From the NCBI GenBank assembly GCA_017482355.1, contig JAFUNJ010000001.1, positions 1-64,000 on the forward strand: 64,000 nucleotides of DNA, read 5' to 3'. The position numbers and the translations under genes were made by a program. Positions 44,434 to 52,632 of the stretch are shown here, piece after piece; position 1 is the first letter of the stretch, and each line of letters opens with the position of its first letter. This DNA is from Clostridia bacterium (GTDB taxonomy: Bacteria > Bacillota > Clostridia > Oscillospirales > CAG-272). A model generated the notes under the pieces. That model was not told the DNA's origin, made no database searches, and was given only the letters and a program-made list of their open reading frames with translations.

Positions 44434-44612
44434 GAGTTTTTTTCTTGCCTTCCCCAGTGGGGGAAGGCAAGAGGTAAACCTCGGATGAGGTGTCTAAAAA
44501 GTGAACTTACTCCTCATCCACCACAGGCGTTCCGCCTGCGGTTCCCCTTCTCCCTCAGGAGAAGGTAAATCAACGCGGCGAATCTCCACTACTGTAATTA
44601 TATACGTGCATC
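44434..44612. repeat. Palindromic repeats, no gene
   Basis: Two hairpins of the CCTTCCCC/GGGGAAGG type (about 44455-44476) and CCTTCTCC/GGAGAAGG type (about 44547-44566), related to those near 31.15-31.25 kb. They lie between convergent genes. Confidence 0.6.
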
Positions 44613-44655
44613 AAAAACCGCCTTGAAGCGTTTGCTTCAAGGCGGTCAATTTTAT
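44613..44655. terminator. Bidirectional terminator
   Basis: ACCGCCTTGAAGC and GCTTCAAGGCGGT pair perfectly over 13 bp with a GTTT loop; the minus-strand side has a T5 run. It ends the GH20-like gene. Confidence 0.88.
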
Positions 44656-45608
44656 TTCTCTTCGTAAATTTTCATTGCATTTTTTATGCTGTTTATCGCG
44701 GTCTTGTGGATGTGCATCCAATCCTTGTCGATGCGCTCCCAGGTCGTCTGCATCATGCCGAGCCAATGCGTCGGGTCGATGCGCTCAGCGCAGTATCCGA
44801 CAAGCTCCTCGAGGTTGTCGGGTTCTGCCCAAACGCTTGCTGTCGGAACCTGATCGTAGCCGAGCTTGGAAAGACGCTCGAAGCCTGCGAGCATCGTTTG
44901 AAGCTCCTTAGAATTTTTGATCTCCTCACCAAAGCATTTCCAATAGTACCAGCCGCACATTACGACCGATTTCGGCATTTTTTCGATGCACTCCTCGGGG
45001 TGCGACCAGAAGTAATCTGCCCATATCCAGGGGCGCGCGCCGACGCGCTCAACGCACTCTACGAGATAGTAAAAATCGTGCCACCAAAGCTCGTGCTGAC
45101 GAACGATCGCGATCATCTGATTGCGCTGATTTCCCATCGTTTCCTCGTCCATTCCGAGATGGAAGTGGTTTGGCTTGAACACCTCTGCGACCTCCTCGAT
45201 GACATCGCGGCAGACCTGATAGTAGATCGGCGTTGAGATCATACGCGAATAATCTTTAAGCCATATATCGTGCGCGGTGGAGAAATTCAGCTTCGGAATG
45301 ACCTCAAAGCCCATGTCCTTGAGGCGCTGAACCTCTGCCGACATTTCCTCGTGTGTAAGTGCGCCCTCGGCGGAGATTTCGGGGTGAGATTTATAGAGCA
45401 GCGACTCTGCGACGTCGATGATGAGGGTATTGACGCCGATCTTTCGGAGTTCTTTTGTATGTGAATGCCAAAGCTCGCGGTCGAAGCGAAGGACGTTTGA
45501 CGCGCAAGGTGTTGAGCGGTGAGTTCTGCCGCGCGTATTGCCTTCCTCGTTCCACATATTGCTACCGAGGTGAAGTAGGTGCGCCCAGATGAATTTGTCG
45601 TTTTGCAT
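44652..45608 (-). CDS. GH20-like TIM-barrel glycosidase homologue
   Basis: 318 residues, no signal peptide. The barrel carries HFHLGMDEET, where the Asp-Glu pair matches the GH20 hexosaminidase catalytic pair, plus ARPWIWADYFW and WYYWKCF aromatic blocks. It lacks the extra domains of full GH20 enzymes and is shorter, so it may be an intracellular hexosaminidase-like enzyme or a relative with another substrate. It starts 3.0 kb from the alpha-galactosidase locus and may be part of the same uptake programme. Confidence 0.7.
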   Translation of the reverse strand: MQNDKFIWAHLLHLGSNMWNEEGNTRGRTHRSTPCASNVLRFDRELWHSHTKELRKIGVNTLIIDVAESLLYKSHPEISAEGALTHEEMSAEVQRLKDMGFEVIPKLNFSTAHDIWLKDYSRMISTPIYYQVCRDVIEEVAEVFKPNHFHLGMDEETMGNQRNQMIAIVRQHELWWHDFYYLVECVERVGARPWIWADYFWSHPEECIEKMPKSVVMCGWYYWKCFGEEIKNSKELQTMLAGFERLSKLGYDQVPTASVWAEPDNLEELVGYCAERIDPTHWLGMMQTTWERIDKDWMHIHKTAINSIKNAMKIYEEK

Positions 45609-45940
45609 TGTGATTCTCCTTGTGTTTTATGGGGATATTATAGCATAAAGGAGATATTGTGTCAATTTTTTCGCATTTCTTTGTCCGAACAAAGAAACGC
45701 TCGCAAAGAAAATCGCCAAGGGGCAAACCGATGAAAATTTGCCTTCGCAAATTTTCAAACGTTTTCCCCTTTGGAAACCCCTTTCGACCGCCCGCGTCAT
45801 CCTGAGCGTAGCCAAAGAATCTCGGGCGTGATTTGCGCTTAAACGCTTCGCCACGTTTTTTGTAGGGACCGGCGTCCTCGACTGTCCGTTGCTCCCGCGC
45901 TCACTCTATCAAAGACAACAAATTTACCTCAAATTTCATA
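45609..45940. repeat. Gene-free stretch with dispersed repeat
   Basis: It contains a TCATCCTGAGCG box (about 45799-45810) shared with the repeat at 30.9 kb and a GTAGGGACCGGCG box near 45862. Two minus-strand frames here (about 45562-45854) read repeat sequence and have no coding features. Confidence 0.6.
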
Positions 45941-45943
45941 AAA

Positions 45944-45988
45944 TAGGATAAATTATAGGTTGACAATATCCTAAAAAATGAGTATAAT
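45944..45988 (+). promoter_or_regulatory. Promoter and operator of the phd-doc pair
   Basis: TTGACA (45960-45965), 17 bp, TATAAT (45983-45988): full consensus. TAGGATA (45944-45950) and TATCCTA (45967-45973) form an inverted pair that brackets the -35 box. Phd-type antitoxins repress their own promoters from such sites. Confidence 0.8.
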
Positions 45989-46019
45989 AATATTACAACC
46001 ACAAGAAAGGGGCTTGAAA

Positions 46020-46262
46020 ATGAATATAAATACGAACAAAATCGTTTCGATAACCGAAGCAAATCAGAATTTTTCCAGAGTCGCAAAGCTTACGGAAAAG
46101 CACGGCGAGCTTTATATTTTCAAGAACAATAAACCGAAATACAAATTGGTCGATATAGAAAATGACACGAGCATTGAAATGACTGACGACGAGAAGATAG
46201 ATTTTATCGCCGCGCGCATATTGAAGCTTTACCGTCCTGCATTTGAGGAGCTTGCAAAATGA
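46020..46262 (+). CDS. Phd/YefM-family antitoxin
   Basis: 80 residues from ATG 46020, with AAAGGGG upstream; the promoter -10 lies downstream of an earlier in-frame ATG at 45978 and excludes it. The Phd fold is visible in KIVSITEANQNFSRVAKL followed by LYIFKNNKPKYKLV. It should bind the toxin with its C-terminal tail and repress the operon with its N-terminal domain. The 4-bp overlap with the toxin gene is typical. Confidence 0.9.
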   Translation: MNINTNKIVSITEANQNFSRVAKLTEKHGELYIFKNNKPKYKLVDIENDTSIEMTDDEKIDFIAARILKLYRPAFEELAK

Positions 46263-46633
46263 TAAAATTTAGCGATGAAAAGGTTCTCCTTCTTCACAAG
46301 CTGATAACGGAAGAAACCGGCGGAGATCCGAACGTGCGTGATATTGCGCTTCTTAACAGTGCGCTCGAATCGGCTTTTGCTACCTTTGACGGACAGGAGC
46401 TTTATCCGACGAAGCAGGAAAAGGGTGCGCGCCTTGGATACGCGCTTATATCAAATCACGCGTTTGTCGACGGAAACAAGAGAATCGGAATGTACGTGCT
46501 TTTGACGTTTCTCGAAACAAACGGCATTAAGATCCGTCCGACAAACGAAGAAGTCGCCCGCGTCGGTCTCGCCGTCGCGGCAGGGGAGATGAAATATCAA
46601 GAGCTTCTTGATTGGATAATCGAACATCAATGA
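46259..46633 (+). CDS. doc: Doc-type toxin (Fic/Doc family)
   Basis: 124 residues. The catalytic motif HAFVDGNKRIG (about residues 66-76) fits Doc, which phosphorylates elongation factor Tu and stops translation. The N-terminal half (LHKLITEETGG, IALLNSALESAFATFDG) is also Doc-like. The active-site residues are intact, so the pair is probably functional. Confidence 0.92.
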   Translation: MIKFSDEKVLLLHKLITEETGGDPNVRDIALLNSALESAFATFDGQELYPTKQEKGARLGYALISNHAFVDGNKRIGMYVLLTFLETNGIKIRPTNEEVARVGLAVAAGEMKYQELLDWIIEHQ

Positions 46634-46667
46634 AAAAACCTGCAAGCCGCTTGGCTTGCAGATTTTT
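46633..46667. terminator. Bidirectional terminator
   Basis: CTGCAAGCC/GGCTTGCAG with a GCTT loop, A6 before and T5 after, between convergent doc and the protease gene. Confidence 0.9.
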
Positions 46668-46676
46668 GCTTTGTGT

Positions 46677-48317
46677 TCAGTATCTTGAAAAACCGAGGTC
46701 AGATGCGGATACTGCTCCGATAAAATCATCTTTGATATTGTATAGAATATTATCAACCATAGATGAAGCTAATTCTCTTGCGGAAGCTCTGTTGTCAGAG
46801 TTATCAATGTTATTGTAGTTGTATCCCAGCAACGTATTGTCATCGTACGTGGCGGCGGTTATAACTCCACGTATGTGTTCATCATATTTGTTATAGTATA
46901 CCCAATCGTAATATCCGTCTATTATGTCAAAGATAATTCCTACTTCACAGTAATACTCATTTTCATCGAAAATGAACATATACAGCTGAACCTCGTCGTC
47001 TGTAACGTCATAGTAAGCCACTCTTACGTATTCGACGCTATTGTCATCGCTGAAGAAGGAACCTAACTCTACTGAATACTCGTTATCTTCACTGTTATAT
47101 GATCCATACTCGACGATCAGATCCTTCATTGTCGATAATGGATTACATTCCTTGTCGTAGAACTCGCTCATTGTCAGCTTTGTTCCGAACACAAGATTAT
47201 TGACTTCCGTTGTTCTTACAGCAAAATTCAAGTTTTGAGAATCACGCAGCGTCCACGTGTTTATTCCGATTACTTCTCCGTAAGAGTTAATAAGCGGACC
47301 GCCGGAGTTTCCGCTGGAAATTGCAGCGTCGTGCTGGACGCACGCAACGCCTTCGACGTCTCTGTCGGCGTATGTAATGATTCCGCGGGAGAAGGTGGCG
47401 GTCAATCCTTGCGAGCTGCCGAAGGCGTAAACCGTACCGCCTACCTCATGTGTGGATTTGCATAGATTTAACGGCGTTAAACCCGAGGCGTTTATTTTGA
47501 TGACGGCAAGATCGAGGTCTTTGTCGTATGCCAGAACGTGTTGAACTGTATACTTTTTGCCGTTGATTGTTATTTTTGCGGAATATGCGCCTTCAATTAC
47601 GTGATAGTTGGTCAGAATTTTTCCGTCTGTGCTGTATACGAATCCCGTACCGAGAGAAAGCTCGTTTCCGCTTTTGTCGTAAGTCAGAATTTCGCCGATA
47701 GAATTTTTGGACTTTTCATATACTTCGTTGGCAGTTAATTCTTTTAAGGAAAAGCTTTCCGTGTATTTTGAAGAGCAAGACGAGCACTTGAACGTTATAA
47801 CACCCGATTTCGAGCACGTTGCGACAGAGGTTATAGTAGATGAATACGAATGTCCCTTTGCTTTTCCTTCAGTTTCGTTACAGGTTGAGCAGGTTTTGGC
47901 AGACGTACAGGTCGCGTTCTTCCACGTGTGTCCAAGAGCTGTACCCTCGGTCGCAGCGCATACGGAGCAGGTCTTTGGCTCTGTGCAGCTCGCATTCACC
48001 CAAGTATGACCTTCGGCGGAACCTTCGGAGTAGTTACAGACGAGGCACGTTTTGGGCTCGGTACAGCTGGCGTTATCCCATCTGTGTCCGAGAGGTTCGC
48101 CTTCCGATTTGTTGCATACGGAACAAGTCTTTTGGCTCGTACACGTAGCGTCAACCCACTTATGCCCCATCGGTTCACCTTTGCGCAGATCGCATCCATC
48201 GCAGGCCGAGGCGTACTCGCAATCTGCGGGCAACCAATGATGCTCATGTTCTTTTTCGCAAGAAAGCATAAAAAGGAAGAATAAGACACATAGTACTAAT
48301 ATAAGAGCTTTCTTCAT
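46677..48317 (-). CDS. HtrA-like serine protease lipoprotein with N-terminal Cys modules
   Basis: 546 residues. The lipobox MLSC (Cys20) anchors it outside the cell. Residues about 25-195 are six Cys modules, four of them near-identical (GHTWVNASCTEPKTCSVC style). A trypsin-like domain follows with the triad His (TNYHVI), Asp (DKDLDLAVI) and Ser (SGNSGGPL). There is no PDZ domain; a C-terminal beta-rich acidic domain of about 150 residues is unrecognised. The modules match those of the cohesin and dockerin proteins, so the protease may act on or with that surface system. Confidence 0.88.
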   Translation of the reverse strand: MKKALILVLCVLFFLFMLSCEKEHEHHWLPADCEYASACDGCDLRKGEPMGHKWVDATCTSQKTCSVCNKSEGEPLGHRWDNASCTEPKTCLVCNYSEGSAEGHTWVNASCTEPKTCSVCAATEGTALGHTWKNATCTSAKTCSTCNETEGKAKGHSYSSTITSVATCSKSGVITFKCSSCSSKYTESFSLKELTANEVYEKSKNSIGEILTYDKSGNELSLGTGFVYSTDGKILTNYHVIEGAYSAKITINGKKYTVQHVLAYDKDLDLAVIKINASGLTPLNLCKSTHEVGGTVYAFGSSQGLTATFSRGIITYADRDVEGVACVQHDAAISSGNSGGPLINSYGEVIGINTWTLRDSQNLNFAVRTTEVNNLVFGTKLTMSEFYDKECNPLSTMKDLIVEYGSYNSEDNEYSVELGSFFSDDNSVEYVRVAYYDVTDDEVQLYMFIFDENEYYCEVGIIFDIIDGYYDWVYYNKYDEHIRGVITAATYDDNTLLGYNYNNIDNSDNRASARELASSMVDNILYNIKDDFIGAVSASDLGFSRY

Positions 48318-48472
48318 TTTTGATTTTCCTTTCGATTAAAAAGTATGATTGTCAATAAGAAACACTTTTTTGCGACGCAAAAACCGATAATTCTTATCTT
48401 TAACACAATTATATACTCAAAAAATGTTAAAGTCAAGATAAATTCTGAACTTTAGCGAATTTTGAGGGTATT

Positions 48473-48715
48473 ATGAAGATTTACGATTATAACGGTAAAA
48501 AGAATATTTGTGGCGACAGGGTACACGAAGCGAGGTGCAAGCACCGTCTGACGCAGAGCGATCTTGCGGCGCAGTTACAGGTCGCCGGGATAATTATTGA
48601 GCGCGACAGCATTTCGAGAATTGAGATCGGAACTCGTTTTGTCGCGGATTACGAATTACGCGAGCTTGCGCGTATCTTGAAGGTTTCCGTGAACTGGCTT
48701 TTGGGACTTGAATGA
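48473..48715 (+). CDS. XRE-family helix-turn-helix regulator
   Basis: 80 residues; GAGGGT precedes the ATG. The HTH is near residues 22-55 (LTQSDLAAQLQVAG, DSISRIEIG), with the typical ending ELARILKVSVNWLLG. Small single-domain regulator; target unknown. Confidence 0.88.
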   Translation: MKIYDYNGKKNICGDRVHEARCKHRLTQSDLAAQLQVAGIIIERDSISRIEIGTRFVADYELRELARILKVSVNWLLGLE

Positions 48716-48717
48716 TT

Positions 48718-48751
48718 AAAAGGCAATACCGCCGAGGCGGTATTGCCTTTT
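48718..48751. terminator. Bidirectional terminator
   Basis: AAAAGGCAATACCGCC and GGCGGTATTGCCTTTT, a perfect 16-bp dyad with GA centre, between the convergent XRE and spoIVB genes. Confidence 0.92.
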
Positions 48752-48755
48752 ACTT

Positions 48756-49799
48756 TTATTTTGCCGCGTTCAGCATATTTTCGATAAACACTCCGTAGCC
48801 ACGGGTGGGATCGGAAATGAGAACGTGAGTGACGGCGCCGACGAGCTTACCGTCCTGCACGATGGGAGATCCCGACATTCCCTGGACTATTCCGCCGCTT
48901 CGCTCTATAAGCACAGGATCGGTGACTGTGATCACGAAGCTTTTGTTATCGGTGCTTCCCCTGTCGATCTTTGAGATCTCGACCTCGTACTGCTTTACGC
49001 CGTCGTCACCGAGTGTTGAATAGACCGTTGCTTTGCCTTCCTTTACGTCGTTACGGGTGCCGACGGGAATCGCTTCGCCGAGCGATGGTAGGGATGAAAA
49101 ATATCCGAAAACGCCGCAGACGGTATTGCTCTTCACGTTACCTGTCCGCTCCGAGAGAAAATAGCCCTTTATTTCTCCGGGTCTTCCGCTTTTTCCTTTA
49201 ATGACTCCGCCAATCTCGACGCTCATCGACGAGCCGCTTCGAAGCGGCATCAAAACTCCCGTTTCGGGGTCGCATATACCGTGTCCGAGACCTCCGAAGT
49301 TACCCGTCTCGGGGTCGACGTAGGTGACGGTGCCGATGCCCGCCATGCTGTCCTTTAATTTAAGCCCTGCGCGGTAAATGCCCGTTACGTCCTCCTTGAC
49401 GGGAATGACCTTGACGGTTATTTCGCTTTCGCCGCGCTTGACGGTGATGTCGGCACCGCCTTCGCTTTTTCCGATAAGAAGTGAGATCGATTCTGCGGTA
49501 TTGACCTCGGTCCCGTTTACCTTCGTTATTATATCCTTGACTTTTATGCCCGCGTCAAGGGCGGGTGTCAGCTTTCTTCCGTCCGATATTACGCTCGGCG
49601 TGTCGAGAACGAGCACGCCGGCTGTACCGAAACGGACGCCGAAGGCGAAGCCCCCGACGCATAAACGCTTTTCCGCCATATCGGTTTTTTCTTCCGCTGA
49701 AACCGATATCAGGCAGAATGAGAGTAGTATTGAGCAGACAGTCAGTGCCGTGACAATTACGCGCACGCGTCTGCTTTTGTACGCTTTGTTTGCTGCCAT
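48756..49799 (-). CDS. spoIVB: SpoIVB serine peptidase
   Basis: 347 residues. An N-terminal membrane segment (about 13-35) precedes a PDZ domain (about 95-140: AGIKVKDIITKVNG) and the S55 peptidase domain with His in GLGHGI, Ser in QGMSGSPI and Asp in TVTDPVLIE. SpoIVB is secreted from the forespore and cleaves SpoIVFA to start pro-sigma-K processing. In many Clostridia spo0A lies directly downstream; here an XRE gene converges instead. Confidence 0.95.
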   Translation of the reverse strand: MAANKAYKSRRVRVIVTALTVCSILLSFCLISVSAEEKTDMAEKRLCVGGFAFGVRFGTAGVLVLDTPSVISDGRKLTPALDAGIKVKDIITKVNGTEVNTAESISLLIGKSEGGADITVKRGESEITVKVIPVKEDVTGIYRAGLKLKDSMAGIGTVTYVDPETGNFGGLGHGICDPETGVLMPLRSGSSMSVEIGGVIKGKSGRPGEIKGYFLSERTGNVKSNTVCGVFGYFSSLPSLGEAIPVGTRNDVKEGKATVYSTLGDDGVKQYEVEISKIDRGSTDNKSFVITVTDPVLIERSGGIVQGMSGSPIVQDGKLVGAVTHVLISDPTRGYGVFIENMLNAAK

Positions 49800-49949
49800 T
49801 TTCCGCTCTGCCGTTCCTTTTTTATTTCAAGCCGCTTTTTTGCGGCTGTCTTTATTGTGGCTTATGAGCGATTTTTTATAACAAGCAATTTTTTCTCGTT
49901 TTGATAAATAAAATTTGTTGCATAAAGCATAATTATGTCAAAAAAGCAC
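49800..49949. other. Divergent spacer between spoIVB and prs
   Basis: It holds a hairpin AAGCCGC/GCGGCTG near 49830-49850 within the spoIVB leader. The spoIVB promoter is not of sigma-A type and I cannot assign sigma-F or sigma-G boxes with confidence. Confidence 0.4.
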
Positions 49950-49978
49950 TTGATTAGTATTTTGATGTATGGTATAAT
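49950..49978 (+). promoter_or_regulatory. Promoter of prs
   Basis: TTGATT (49950-49955), 17 bp, TATAAT (49973-49978). Confidence 0.85.
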
Positions 49979-50034
49979 AGGTAATAAGTGTGACTATATA
50001 AGTCAAGAACGGTGTGGGAAGGAGAGTTCGCTTA

Positions 50035-51162
50035 TTGCGGACGAAAATTGAAATGGATAATAATTACTACGGTGAGCTTGCTGTAATATGTATGCCCGGT
50101 TGCGAGAAGTTCGTTGACGAGGTCGACGGCTATCTTCGCCAGTGGAGAGGAACGGCTGTATGCGATACCTTCGTTGTAAAGCCCGAGTGCAAGAGGTTTG
50201 CTAACGGAGAGGGCAAGGCAGTCCTTCACGAATCCTTCAGAGGACGCGATATTTACATTATTGCCGATATGTATAACTACGGCGTTACTTACAAGATGTA
50301 CGGCAAGGAGTTCCCGATGAGCCCCGACGATCATTTTGCAGATCTTAAGCGCGTTATAAACGCTATCGCAGGTAAGGCGCGCAGAATTACCGTTATTCTT
50401 CCTATGCTTTACGAAAGCCGTCAGGACAAGCGTCACGTAAGAGAGTCGCTTGACTGTGCCGTCGCTCTTCAGGAGCTTGAAAATATGGGCGTTACGAATA
50501 TTGTAACCTTCGACGTTCATAATATCGGTATACAGAATGCAGTTCCGCTTATCGGCTTCGATAACGTTCAGCCGACCTATCAGATGATAAAGGCGCTCGT
50601 TAAGACCGTTCCCGACATCAAGCTCGATAAGGATCACCTTACGATAATCTCCCCCGACGAGGGCGGAATGACGAGAAGCATGTACTATTCCTCGCTTCTT
50701 TCTCTCGACCTCGGTATGTTCTATAAGAGACGTGACTACGCGACCGTTGTTAACGGCAAAAACCCGATCGTTGCACACGAGTACCTCGGTAAGGACGTAT
50801 CCGGTAAGGACGTAGTTATCGTTGACGACATCATTTCCTCGGGTCAGTCGATACTCGACGTTGCTTCCAGCTTGAAGGAGCGCGGAGCAAACCGCATCTT
50901 TGCTTTTGCTACCTTCGGACTCTTCTGCGAGGGCTACGAGGCGATCGACAAGGCATACGAGAAGGGCGATATCACAAAGATATTCACGACAAACCTCATC
51001 TACCGTTCTCCCGAGCTTCTCTGTCGCGAGTGGTATGCTGAGGTCGATCTCGGAAAATACGTCGCGCTTATAATCGACACTCTTAACCGTGACAAGACGA
51101 TAAGCCATCTTCTCAAGCCCGCTGAGAGAATCAAGGCGCTCGTCGAAAAGGTTAAAGCATAA
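50035..51162 (+). CDS. prs: Ribose-phosphate pyrophosphokinase
   Basis: 375 residues from TTG 50035, 10 nt after GGAAGGAG; ATG 50053 is possible but 28 nt away. The PRPP-binding loop VVIVDDIISSGQS is clear, with FANGEGKAVLHESFRG and LPMLYESRQDKRH matching the ATP and flexible-loop regions. It makes PRPP from ribose-5-phosphate and ATP. It is longer than the common 310-320 residue class, with a divergent TNLIYRSPELL C-terminal region, as in a clostridial subgroup. Confidence 0.9.
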   Translation: MRTKIEMDNNYYGELAVICMPGCEKFVDEVDGYLRQWRGTAVCDTFVVKPECKRFANGEGKAVLHESFRGRDIYIIADMYNYGVTYKMYGKEFPMSPDDHFADLKRVINAIAGKARRITVILPMLYESRQDKRHVRESLDCAVALQELENMGVTNIVTFDVHNIGIQNAVPLIGFDNVQPTYQMIKALVKTVPDIKLDKDHLTIISPDEGGMTRSMYYSSLLSLDLGMFYKRRDYATVVNGKNPIVAHEYLGKDVSGKDVVIVDDIISSGQSILDVASSLKERGANRIFAFATFGLFCEGYEAIDKAYEKGDITKIFTTNLIYRSPELLCREWYAEVDLGKYVALIIDTLNRDKTISHLLKPAERIKALVEKVKA

Positions 51163-51173
51163 TCAAGGCAATA

Positions 51174-51201
51174 AAGGCGGCTCGTTCCAAGCCGTCTTTT
51201 T
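51174..51201 (+). terminator. Terminator after prs
   Basis: AGGCGGCT/AGCCGTCT with a 7-nt loop and T5. The next ribosome site follows within 10 bp, so partial read-through into the kinase pair is possible. Confidence 0.78.
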
Positions 51202-51217
51202 AGCCGAAAGGAATATT

Positions 51218-51388
51218 ATGGAAAAATGTGAAAGCTTATACGGGCTTTTTAAAGATATGACCGTGAGCGAGCTCGAAGAACGGCTTACATGCACCGACGA
51301 CAGAGAAGAAAAGATATTTCTTCGTGCGCTGATCAATCTGAAGCTTCAGCTTGCACAGGAAAAGATCGTAGGAGAGATGCTGCTGTGA
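51218..51388 (+). CDS. 56-residue helical protein preceding the zeta-like kinase
   Basis: GAAAGGAAT precedes the ATG. 56 residues, acidic, mostly helical (MTVSELEERL, IFLRALINLKLQLAQEK). It overlaps the kinase gene by 4 bp as GTGA. Size, order and overlap fit an antitoxin-like partner, although it is not recognisably an epsilon antitoxin. Confidence 0.75.
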   Translation: MEKCESLYGLFKDMTVSELEERLTCTDDREEKIFLRALINLKLQLAQEKIVGEMLL

Positions 51389-51966
51389 GCAAAAAGACCT
51401 TTACGATAATCGCGGGAATAAACGGCGCAGGAAAAACGTCGCTTTACCGCGTGCTTAAAGAGACCGATACCGATCTCGGAGTCAGAGTCAATATAGACGA
51501 GCTTGCCCTCGAGCAGGGTGACTGGCGCGATCCGCGTGCGCAGATCCATGCAGGAAGAGCCGCTATGGCTATGATAGGCGAGCAGATCGAAAAGGGAAAT
51601 TCCTTCCATCTCGAAACGACGCTTCCCGGCGCCGCTATCGTCCGTCAGATAAATGCCGCAAAGGAAAACGGCTTTACGGTAACGCTTTATTTCGTCGGTA
51701 TAGACCGTCTCAGCGTCGCTCTTGAGAGAGTTCATCTCCGTATGGCGAACGGCGGTCACGGAATCGCAGACGAGTTTATTATCAAGCGTTATGCGCAGTT
51801 AAATGCTAATCTCCGTCAGGTGCTTCCGCTGTGCGACAGCGCGATACTGTTTGATAATACGGTCAAGTTTCGACAGATCGCGATAATGGAAAATAAGCGG
51901 CTTGTCGACTGCGACTCGGATCTGCCTTATTGGTTTATCGAGCTTATAGACGAGCTTCCCGACTGA
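51385..51966 (+). CDS. Zeta-toxin-like kinase (P-loop)
   Basis: 193 residues from GTG 51385, with AGGAG 9-10 nt upstream. Walker A GINGAGKTS, then RVNIDELA and HLETTL follow the zeta-toxin pattern in which Asp and Glu position a UDP-sugar or another substrate. It ends in DNTVKFRQIA. Zeta toxins phosphorylate UDP-N-acetylglucosamine and poison wall synthesis, but chromosomal relatives of this length may have other roles. Paired with the 56-residue gene it may be a toxin-antitoxin module. Confidence 0.82.
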   Translation: MSKKTFTIIAGINGAGKTSLYRVLKETDTDLGVRVNIDELALEQGDWRDPRAQIHAGRAAMAMIGEQIEKGNSFHLETTLPGAAIVRQINAAKENGFTVTLYFVGIDRLSVALERVHLRMANGGHGIADEFIIKRYAQLNANLRQVLPLCDSAILFDNTVKFRQIAIMENKRLVDCDSDLPYWFIELIDELPD

Positions 51967-51975
51967 AAGGATATT

Positions 51976-52632
51976 ATGTTTAAGTATTTCATTTTTGATC
52001 TCGACGGAACTCTTGCTTATACTATCGGGGATCTGCGCAATGCGATGAATCTTACCTTCGAAAAATACGGTTTTCCGTTGCTTGATGACGAAAAGGTCCT
52101 TGCGTCGATAAATCACGGAACGAGGGAATTTGTCCGAAAGTGTCTGCCCGACGGGATTGAGCAAAACGATGATTTTATAAACGAGGTAATTGACGAGTAT
52201 CTGAAAATATACGACGAAAATTGTCTTGTTTACACGAAACCGTACGAATACGTGAACGCCATTCTCGGCTACTGTAAGGAAAACGGCGCGAAAATGGCGG
52301 TCTATTCGAATAAGCACGACCCGTGCACCAAGCGCATGGTAGCGACGCTTTTTCCGAATGTTTTTGATATGGTTCTCGGTGGCGGAACGAAAATTCCTCA
52401 CAAGCCCGCCCCCGACGGAGCGCTTTATATAGCGGATATTTTCGGCGCAAAGCCCGACGAGATCGCCTTCATCGGCGATTCCGACGTTGATATGGAAACT
52501 GCGCTGAACGCAGGAATGCATCCATTTGGCGTGAGCTGGGGATACAGGTCACCCGAGCTGCTTTGTGAGAAGGGCGCGGAGGGTATTATATCCGATTTTG
52601 ATTCATTTGTACGCTTAGCAGGTAAAGAATGA
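51976..52632 (+). CDS. HAD-superfamily phosphatase (phosphoglycolate phosphatase-like)
   Basis: 218 residues. All HAD motifs are present: FDLDGTLAY with nucleophile Asp8, VYSNKHD, the KPAPDG lysine and FIGDSDVDMETA. The alpha-helical cap between motifs I and II is of the Gph/PGMB type. Substrate unknown; phosphoglycolate or a small sugar phosphate is likely. Its stop overlaps the next ATG by 4 bp. Confidence 0.9.
   Translation: MFKYFIFDLDGTLAYTIGDLRNAMNLTFEKYGFPLLDDEKVLASINHGTREFVRKCLPDGIEQNDDFINEVIDEYLKIYDENCLVYTKPYEYVNAILGYCKENGAKMAVYSNKHDPCTKRMVATLFPNVFDMVLGGGTKIPHKPAPDGALYIADIFGAKPDEIAFIGDSDVDMETALNAGMHPFGVSWGYRSPELLCEKGAEGIISDFDSFVRLAGKE

Noticed and set aside
45562-45854. Two minus-strand frames of 62 and 75 codons
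   Set aside because: They read through a dispersed repeat (TCATCCTGAGCG box) and have no coding features.
50032-51108. 358-codon minus-strand frame
   Set aside because: Opposite prs, which is certain from its PRPP motif.
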